Below, in pieces: positions 9,555-15,205 of a stretch of DNA of 15,205 bases (position 1 is its first letter; the number at the start of each line of letters is the position of its first letter). Source of the DNA: Larix sibirica (taxonomy: Eukaryota; Streptophyta; Pinopsida; Pinales; Pinaceae). A model generated the notes under the pieces. It had not been told where the DNA came from. It did not search any database and was given only the letters and a program-made list of their open reading frames with translations. A program made the translations under genes and the position numbers. The DNA is taken from the NCBI GenBank assembly GCA_004151065.3, contig NWUY0300031650.1, positions 1 to 15,205 of the forward strand, given 5' to 3'.

Positions 9555-10060
9555 CCATCACCTCCTAACTATGAGCAGCATACTCGAGGTTTTGGTTCCA
9601 AATTAATTCGTAGATGGATTATAACAAAGGTGGACTTGGTTAGCATGGATGGGGAGTTCTTACTACTATTGTATCTAAACTGTGACTACAGCCAATGGGC
9701 CTTAGTTATTTTGAGAATGAGTTGCCAAATACAAGTCGCCCTAATCTCTCAACCACTTTTGTTTTGCAAGAAACATATCATGTAGCATTTGTTGATCCAT
9801 CTATTGATGATATGCCAAAACTTGAATATGTCTCATCTGATACTAATTTGCAAGAACTAGATCATGCACCTTTTGGTCAAACAGACTAAGATACTCCACC
9901 ATCCACATCTTAGTAGTATCGATATCCCAATCATTCTGATTGTGGAGGCATTCTCATTCTACATCTAGGGATCGACGTTCTACTCACCACACTCATGAAT
10001 ATGATAGCCGCTCTTCCTGTTGATCAACAGTGATGAAGCGTAGATGGAAAAATCCTGGTT
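9547..10060 (+). pseudogene. Degenerate gag-like remnant of Gypsy-type element
   Basis: Three pieces in different frames read like one decayed protein. First (about 9553-9693): SPPNYEQHTRGFGS and onward to DYSQWAL. Second (9695-9889 and beyond): MGLSYFENELPNTSRPNLST through LQELDHAPFGQTD, then a TAA stop at 9887 and two TAG stops. Third (about 9943-10020): a His/Ser/Arg-rich tail, RHSHSTSRDRRSTHHTHEYD, ending at TGA. Basic, Ser/Arg-rich tails like this are common in gag proteins ahead of the zinc knuckle; no knuckle was found. The position right after LTR copy 2 and its primer-binding-site motif supports gag. At least two frameshifts and several stops make it non-functional. Confidence 0.42.
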
Positions 10061-10728
10061 CAATACCCATTATTAATACCAATTGTGGGTAGATTGATGA
10101 TTAGACATCACAACGTTTGAGAACTCATTTGAGGACCTCATAACAACATGTTTCCTTGACGGGTATAATTGTGCAATCCTCATCCCTCTCTTTGATTGAT
10201 TCAGCATAGCAAGTCTTTACATGGCAATTTTTTTATGGCTACCTTTTTTGCTGTTTCTTTCATGCACATGTGTGGGAAAAGGATGTTATCCATATTGTCA
10301 CGTGTTGTGTTTGAACTTTGGAGCACTTATTGAGCCTTTTGACCCTCTTGCTTGAAATGCACATGATCAACTTCTTGGTTTGCTTGCTTAGAGCATTCTT
10401 GTTGATCTTTGATACTCTTGCCTCAGTAGCATCTTTGTTAGATCATTTTCAACTTCAACATGCTCTTTGCCATCTTAAATATCATTATTTTGGGCGCTAT
10501 TCTTTGATAACAATGTGGGATTTAATTCCTCACTCTCACCATTCATGCATATGCTCCTTTAAACTCATGTTTGCTTTGTTGACGCCAAAGAGGTTTTGTC
10601 TTGGATCAATTTTCTAATGCAATGTAATTCTTTGTATCACTGAATGTTGATCTTCAACACCAAATACATTGTCGAAGGTCTCATACTTCTCTCCAAGTCT
10701 TGGGAAGAATCTATATCTACATTAAGCA
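10061..10728. other. Non-coding stretch, no gene seen
   Basis: The 99-codon frame at 10318-10617 (+) is Leu/His/Phe-rich with no recognisable domain and is not supported as a gene. The stretch is probably decayed interior of the element starting at 8983. Confidence 0.45.
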
Positions 10729-10877
10729 GTTGTGAATGTGGCTAAGTACTTGCAATTTTCTCACCAATAATTATTTAACACTCTTTATCTACATATAGGA
10801 TAACATCTAGAATAGAGGTTGTGAATATGACTATGTACTTGCAATTTGCCTACCAATAATTATCTAATACCCTTTAC
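10729..10877. repeat. Imperfect tandem duplication, 89-bp period
   Basis: Units at 10729-10787 and 10818-10877 share GTTGTGAAT, GTACTTGCAATTT and ACCAATAATTAT in order, with scattered substitutions. The sequence between them does not repeat clearly. Confidence 0.75.
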
Positions 10878-10978
10878 TTCATACTCTTTCCCTCATTTGC
10901 CATGGGCTCTTCCCACCTAAACCAATCTTTACAAAAAACCATAACAAGATCCTCTCTCTAATAAAAGATTGTAGATAG

Positions 10979-11205
10979 ATAGAATTCCACTTTATGACAT
11001 CGGATTTGCATTCATGTAACTTCATCCCTACAATTGAATCTGAAAACCTCTAAAACACCTAATCAAAACATCAAAGCTACAAACATCAAAACATTGTAGG
11101 CAATATTCAAGAGTGTAGACACTGCATATCAAAAAGTTAGATCATTCCAGCAGCAACAAGATACTAGAAATATTAAATTGAGTTTGAAAACAGATCTGAA
11201 AATTA
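10979..11205 (-). repeat. Copia-type LTR fragment (3' portion, minus strand)
   Basis: About 225 bp clearly related to 14414-14645, the LTR next to the Copia primer-binding site. Shared landmarks in plus-strand order are TAGAATT, CTATGACATC-like CATGACATC/TATGACATC, AATCTGAAAACCT, AACACCTAATCAAAAC, ATTGTAGGCAATATTCAAG, AGATCATTCCA and a TACTAGAA core. Only the part nearest the LTR's 3' end is conserved; to the right the two diverge completely. No primer-binding site lies to its left, so it fits a truncated 3' LTR or a solo LTR fragment. Confidence 0.65.
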
Positions 11206-11312
11206 ATAATACACACTACCTATCAATGATGAAGAAGACATAGGCCCACACATCAGATATAATAATACACACTACATATCAATGATGAAGAAGACATAGG
11301 CCCACACACATC
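11205..11312. repeat. Tandem duplication, 56-bp unit
   Basis: Unit 1 (11205-11260) and unit 2 (11261-11312) both start AATAATACACACTAC and share ATCAATGATGAAGAAGACAT and AGGCCCACACA; the only difference in the first 47 bases is one C/A. The near-identity means a recent duplication inside otherwise old sequence. Confidence 0.85.
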
Positions 11313-12128
11313 CAAACCGATCAACTCAAAAATGCCCACTATATAGAAATGCCAATGTTACATGCAGGTTTTCAATACATGGGGATGCATGCCCAGTACA
11401 TGTGGAGAACTCCCCCCAAATTTCAGGGTACGGCAGGATACAAAACATAGGGAACCCTGCACCACATATAAAAAATATAAAAAATCCTAAATTGCTAATG
11501 ATTAAATATTCCAACTTGAATTAGACTAAATATTTCGAAACAAATAATTAGTAAATCTTTAGTAGGTAATAACCTCCACATGCTTAACAAACGGTGCTAT
11601 CTGATTGTAAATCAGCAATAATGGAGAAGAAGTTCCACCCGAAAAAACCTTCCAAGCCCAAAAACAATCCACTGTGTGAAACTAATCCTCTAAAACATTA
11701 CAGGTTTCTCTCTCTGACGCCACAAGAAGGCCAAAATAACTCCACAATTGTCAAATCAAATACAAACAATTTAGAAATGTTTTCTCAATCCAAGTATCAG
11801 CTATGCCTGTAAATTAATGCCCAAAAGTAGCAATTAGCAGCAAGTGAGCAAAATTGCAAATGGTAGAAGTGAATCCATACAACTTAGAAGTGCATTTGAA
11901 ATTTAAATAGATGGTCAATGGAGCATTTAGGGTTTAGGATGAAGACTAAATTTATATCATTTTAATGTGTAGGAAACATGTAGTGCTCAGATTTTCTATT
12001 TTTTAATAAACCTTTAATTTTTTGGTTTTGTGTCGACCCACATAGTGGGTACATGTGGACGTCCCTCTCATCATACAATACATCCACAAGCACCGTACAC
12101 CAAACTTAAGGACAAGTATGTACCCTAA
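11313..12128. other. Non-coding stretch, no gene seen
   Basis: The open frames at 11326-11514 (-) and 11594-11812 (+) show no domain or codon pattern that supports a gene. The end near 12030-12128 has several GTACATGT/GTACC words shared with the neighbouring repeat, and ACCCACATAGTGGGT forms a small hairpin near 12040. Copia integrase and reverse transcriptase, expected here if the minus-strand element were complete, are absent. Confidence 0.5.
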
Positions 12129-12269
12129 GGAATCCCATGTGTCCTAGTACAACTTTGGTATGGCTAGACATACCCAATATGTACCCCATATACCCAAAAC
12201 ATCGTCCTCGTCCAAAACATGTACCTAAGAAGTGAGTACATGTACCCATCTATCCCTAGGAAAAGCATC

Positions 12270-13165
12270 ATTTGAATGTTTGTCGAGTGTACATCTGTGC
12301 ACACTCCAACCTTCTCAACCTTGAAGTCTAGCAATTCCTGCACCATAACCTTTGGCCAAAACTTGACCATTTTCTTGGTTGCAATCTCTAAATGTGCACT
12401 ATTGAATCACTGATCATGGAACTCAACTATACACTTCAAATATCATAATATGTGATAGCTAAAATAGGAAGAAGGTTCTTCATTAATTCTAGAACAAATA
12501 GAACATCGTGCAAATCAAGAACAACACTTGAGGGCATCTTGATGGAGTTGGTGCCCATTCCAGACACAAGATATGTGACATCATCACCCAATTCCATTTG
12601 CATGCCTACATCTTGCGCCTAAAACTTGCCAAAGATCCCTCTATTCAAGGTCGTGTGTTGAGACACTCCACTGTCCACGTACCGACCAACACCAAATGTG
12701 GGGTTGGTAGACATGCAATAAACCACATATAAGAAGGAGGTTTCAAGCTTGGACATTAACTCATCCACGCAAGTTTTAGTTTCTGCACTCCTTACAAACT
12801 GCATCTGCTACTTCCCCATCCCTTTCTTTTTCTTTGAAGACTAGGGCTTGCATAATGTCCCTTCTTGTGATGTTTGAAGGATGTCACATGCTCAAGTCCT
12901 TCTTACCATGGTTGGAAGAGCATGACCCTTCTTCCTCACCTTCACATGCCAAAGAAGCAGCCTATCACAAGTTTAAATCACCCCTCTTGAGTATAAAAAC
13001 ATACTCCAATCATTGGAGTTTCCTCAACATCACACCCATTCACCATCTCTCACAAGTCATGGTTCCTCTCACAAGCATGGATTTGCTCCAATGACTAAAG
13101 CTTTCTAGGCAATACACCAGGTGAAATCCTTCATTCTCAGCAACACTGGATGTTGAATTCTCCAT
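12270..13165 (-). pseudogene. Copia-type gag-protease remnant, copy A
   Basis: Minus strand, gag start ATG at 13165 (MENSTSSVAENEGFH), 26 bp after the primer-binding site. Gag is short: about 290 bp separate its start from a zinc-knuckle relic at 12843-12881 that reads SFKHHKKGHYASP, the Copia pattern CFKCHKKGHYASxC with the cysteines lost. Then comes the retropepsin motif YVDSGVSQHTT with the catalytic D-S-G at 12667-12675, and, after a TAG, the LGDDVTYLVSGMGTNSIKMP and VVLDLHDVLF stretch that normally leads into the gag-pre-integrase region. Weak traces (RDCNQENGQVLAKGYG) continue to about 12290. In a live element this polyprotein gives capsid and protease of the transposition particle. Frameshifts and stops break it; integrase and reverse transcriptase are missing. 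Confidence 0.8.
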
Positions 13166-13190
13166 ATACTGGATGGAAATTTCAGCAACA

Positions 13191-13204
13191 CAACTCTGAT
13201 ACCA
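13191..13204 (-). promoter_or_regulatory. Copia primer-binding site (initiator Met tRNA), copy A
   Basis: Minus strand reads TGGTATCAGAGTTG; TGGTATCAGAG is the classic plant Copia site complementary to the 3' end of initiator tRNA-Met. Its gag start follows 26 bp later. Confidence 0.88.
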
Positions 13205-13340
13205 TTCTAGAATTTCACCTCATGACATCAAATCAACACTCAAAGAACTTGAGCCCTACAGCACAATCTGAAACCTTCTAAAAGACCTATCAAAACTTGA
13301 TATCTGCAAACACTAAAATATTGTAGGCAATATTCAAGTG

Positions 13341-13341
13341 N
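13341..13341. other. Assembly gap or join (single N)
   Basis: The only undetermined base in the window. It lies exactly between the two 1.2-kb repeat copies, with copy A ending before it and copy B starting after it. Confidence 0.98.
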
Positions 13342-13489
13342 GGAATCCCATGTGTCCCAGTACAACTTTGGTATGGCTAGGCATACCCAATATGTACCCC
13401 ATATACCCAAAACAGCGTCCTCGTCCAAAACATGTACCTAAGAAGTGAGTACATATACCCATCTATCCCTAGGAAAAGCATCATTTGAA

Positions 13490-14372
13490 TGTTTGTCGAG
13501 TGCACATCTGTGCACACTCCAACCTTCTCAACCTTGAAGTCTAGCAATTCCTGCACCATAACCTTTGGCCAAAACTTGACCACTTTCTTGGTTGCAATCT
13601 CTAAATGTGCATTATTGATCATGGAACTCAACTATACACTTCAAATATCATAATATGTGATAGCTAAAATAGGAAGAAGGTTCTTCATTAATCCTAGAAC
13701 AAAAAGAACATCATGCAAATCAAGAACAACACTTGAGGGCATCTTGATGGAGTTGGTGCCCATTCCAGACACAAGATATGTGACATCATTACCCAATTCC
13801 ATTTGCATGCCTACATCTTGCGCCTAAAACTTGCTAAAGATCCCTCTATTCAAGGTCGTGTGTTGAGACACTCCATTGTCCACGTACCGACCAACACCAA
13901 ATGTGGGGTTGGTAGACACGCAATAAACCACATACAGAAGGAGGTTTCAAGCTTGGGCATTAACTCATCCACGCAAGTTGTAGTTTCTGCACTCCTTACA
14001 AACTGCATCTGCTACTTCCCCATCCCTTTCTTCTTCTTCTTTGAAGACTACGGCTTGCATAATGTCCCTTCTTGTGATGTTTCAAGGATGTCACATGCTC
14101 AAGTCCTTCTTACCGTGGTTGGAAGAGCATGACTCTTCTTCCTCACCTTCACATGCCAAAGAAGCAGCCTATCACAAGTTTAAATCACCCCTCTTGAGTA
14201 TAAAAACATACTCCAATCATTGGAGTTTCCTCAACATCACACCCATTCACCATCTCTCACAAGTCATGGTTCCTCTCACAAGCATGGATTTGCTCCAATG
14301 ACTAAAGCTTTCTAGGCAATACACCAGGTGAAATCCTTCATTCTCAGCAACACTGGATGTTGAATTCTCCAT
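13490..14372 (-). pseudogene. Copia-type gag-protease remnant, copy B
   Basis: Same arrangement as copy A: gag start ATG at 14372, a cysteine-less knuckle reading SLKHHKKGHYAS near 14050-14090, the protease site near 13872-13880 and the pre-integrase lead-in at about 13690-13800. Differences from copy A are informative. The catalytic triplet reads D-N-G instead of D-S-G because of one C/T change at 13876. The Ser/Phe-rich linker differs by a TTC-repeat length change near 14030-14042, and an 8-bp segment is absent near 13615. This copy is joined to the LTR on its right, so it probably represents the real locus if the duplication is an assembly product. It is non-functional. Confidence 0.8.
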
Positions 14373-14397
14373 ATACTGGATGGAAATTTCAGCAACA

Positions 14398-14411
14398 CAA
14401 CTCTGATACCA
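14398..14411 (-). promoter_or_regulatory. Copia primer-binding site (initiator Met tRNA), copy B
   Basis: Minus strand TGGTATCAGAGTTG, identical to copy A. It marks the inner edge of the 5' LTR, which begins on the right at 14412. Confidence 0.88.
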
Positions 14412-15021
14412 TTCTAGAATTTCACCTCATGACATCAAATCAACACTCAAAGAACTTGAGCCCTACAGCACAATCTGAAACCTTCTAAAAGACCTATCAA
14501 AACTTGATATCTGCAAACACTAAAATATTGTAGGCAATATTCAAGTGTGTCAACACTACAAATCAAAAGGTTTAGATCATTCCAACAGCAACCAAATACT
14601 AGAATATAGTGATGTCTGAAGATCGATTTGGAAATTAAATCAACTCAGTACAAGCCCAATGTTAAATATACATCAGATCTGAAAGCTATGTAAGCATGCT
14701 AAATCAGCTCAGCACCAACCCCCTTGCTTATTACATCAGCACATAATAAATCGGCTACAACAAAACATCAGATCAAAGTGCCAATTTTGGAACAGAAATC
14801 ACATCTCTTTCCATTACAATGAAAAGAAGACTACATAAACCTAAATCAGCTTCTCCCAATCTTACAATGCAAAACCTCCAGCTTATTGCAAGCATATAAA
14901 GGAAAACATTTTAACTAGAACACCATAGCTATAGCTATCACATCACACTACTCTTCACTCTAAATCTCATACATAGAAGTAATGCACCCCTCTTTCCTTT
15001 TTATTGAAAAGAGGTAAGAGT

Positions 15022-15055
15022 TACAAGTGGAGAGAATGAGTCTACAAGTGGAGAG
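15022..15055. repeat. Short direct repeat, 13 bp twice, 21-bp period
   Basis: TACAAGTGGAGAG occurs exactly at 15022-15034 and 15043-15055. Within the outer part of the putative Copia LTR, where short tandem enhancer-like repeats are common; function is inferred only. Confidence 0.7.
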
Positions 15056-15081
15056 TTCCACCTTAACAAAGTCCACTTTTA

Positions 15082-15119
15082 ACCCTAAGCAACTAGTGCA
15101 CCTCACATGTGCTAAGGGT
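15082..15119. repeat. Inverted repeat, 10-bp arms with one mismatch
   Basis: ACCCTAAGCA (15082-15091) and TGCTAAGGGT (15110-15119) can pair except at one position, with an 18-base loop. Confidence 0.6.
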
Positions 15120-15205
15120 AGGTGTTACGTGGTACTAGTACTAGCGCACCTGCAAATGTGCCCCAAGGAGAGAGGGTCATTTTTTTCTTGACCAGGAGGG
15201 GTGTT

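Larger units (their letters stand above)
12129..13340. repeat. Direct repeat copy A (1212 bp), ends at assembly N
   Basis: Aligns end to end with 13342-14547. By eye I count roughly 21 substitutions and three length changes (8 bp, 1 bp and 3 bp), all in the first 800 bp; 12929-13340 is identical to the other copy. The copy ends exactly at the base before the N. Confidence 0.95.
13342..14547. repeat. Direct repeat copy B (1206 bp), begins at assembly N
   Basis: Second copy of 12129-13340. It is continuous on its right with the full LTR (14548 onward), which copy A lacks, while copy A alone has the left flank. The six-base length difference equals the three observed length changes (-8, -1, +3). 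Confidence 0.95.
14412..15205 (-). repeat. Copia-type 5' LTR, partial at right edge
   Basis: Everything from the primer-binding site to the window edge (at least 794 bp) is read as the 5' LTR of the minus-strand Copia element. The inner 230 bp match the fragment at 10979-11205. Farther out are A+T-rich DNA, an AATAAA word on the minus strand at 15000-15005 that could be a TATA-like or poly(A) signal, and the short repeats listed separately. The outer LTR end is outside the window, so length and TG...CA termini could not be confirmed; part of this stretch may be flanking DNA. Confidence 0.6.

Noticed and set aside
10318-10617. 99-codon plus-strand frame rich in Leu and His
   Set aside because: No known domain and no conserved neighbour; composition fits translated non-coding DNA.
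13240-13428. Minus-strand frame crossing the N
   Set aside because: It spans the assembly join and contains an undetermined residue, so it is an artefact.
12834-14301. Two identical 86-codon plus-strand frames (12834-13094 and 14041-14301)
   Set aside because: Antisense to the Copia gag remnant; they look conserved only because the DNA is duplicated at the N.
1-15205. CRISPR array, tRNA genes, rRNA, operon or defence system
   Set aside because: No regularly spaced repeats, no cloverleaf-like sequence noticed and no prokaryotic gene arrangement; the window is plant nuclear DNA.

Overview
The window looks like nuclear DNA from a large, repeat-rich plant genome. It has spliced exons of a plant inositol/sugar transporter, A+T-rich non-coding DNA, and decayed plant LTR retrotransposons of both the Gypsy and Copia types, including recognisable tRNA primer-binding sites. 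A conifer or other gymnosperm would fit, but that is inference. There is nothing bacterial or viral, no CRISPR array, no tRNA or rRNA gene that I can see, and only one credible host gene.

Layout. Positions 1-499 (minus strand) hold the 5' part of an inositol-transporter (INT-type, major facilitator superfamily) gene: a 71-nt exon (429-499), a 114-nt intron and the start of a longer exon that runs off the left edge. The first coding exon, which must end in a split glycine codon, was not found to the right. Positions 500-3690 are non-coding with AT and TG simple repeats. Positions 3694-4317 hold a broken coding stretch for a charged helical protein. Positions 4500-6390 are non-coding with one diverged duplicated segment and one clean inverted repeat.

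Positions 6391-10060 hold two diverged copies of the same roughly 0.5-kb LTR-like sequence in the same orientation (6391-6904 and 8983-9532). Each is followed by a primer-binding-site-like motif. The first is followed by a long frame broken by only two stops (7171-7935), the second by a gag-like remnant (9547-10060). This is a decayed Gypsy-type array on the plus strand.

Positions 10729-11312 hold two short tandem duplications flanking a Copia-type LTR fragment (10979-11205). From 12129 to the right edge lies a minus-strand Copia-type element: LTR (14412 to the end), initiator-Met primer-binding site, a shortened gag with a zinc knuckle that has lost its cysteines, and the retropepsin DSG region.

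The most important observation concerns the assembly. Positions 12129-13340 and 13342-14547 are the same 1.2-kb sequence twice, separated by the window's only N. The left copy ends at the N and the right copy begins at it. This is what an unmerged overlap between two contigs looks like, so the apparent tandem duplication is probably not real. I saw no convincing undescribed biological system. The transporter is the only gene likely to work; the rest is old mobile-element debris.
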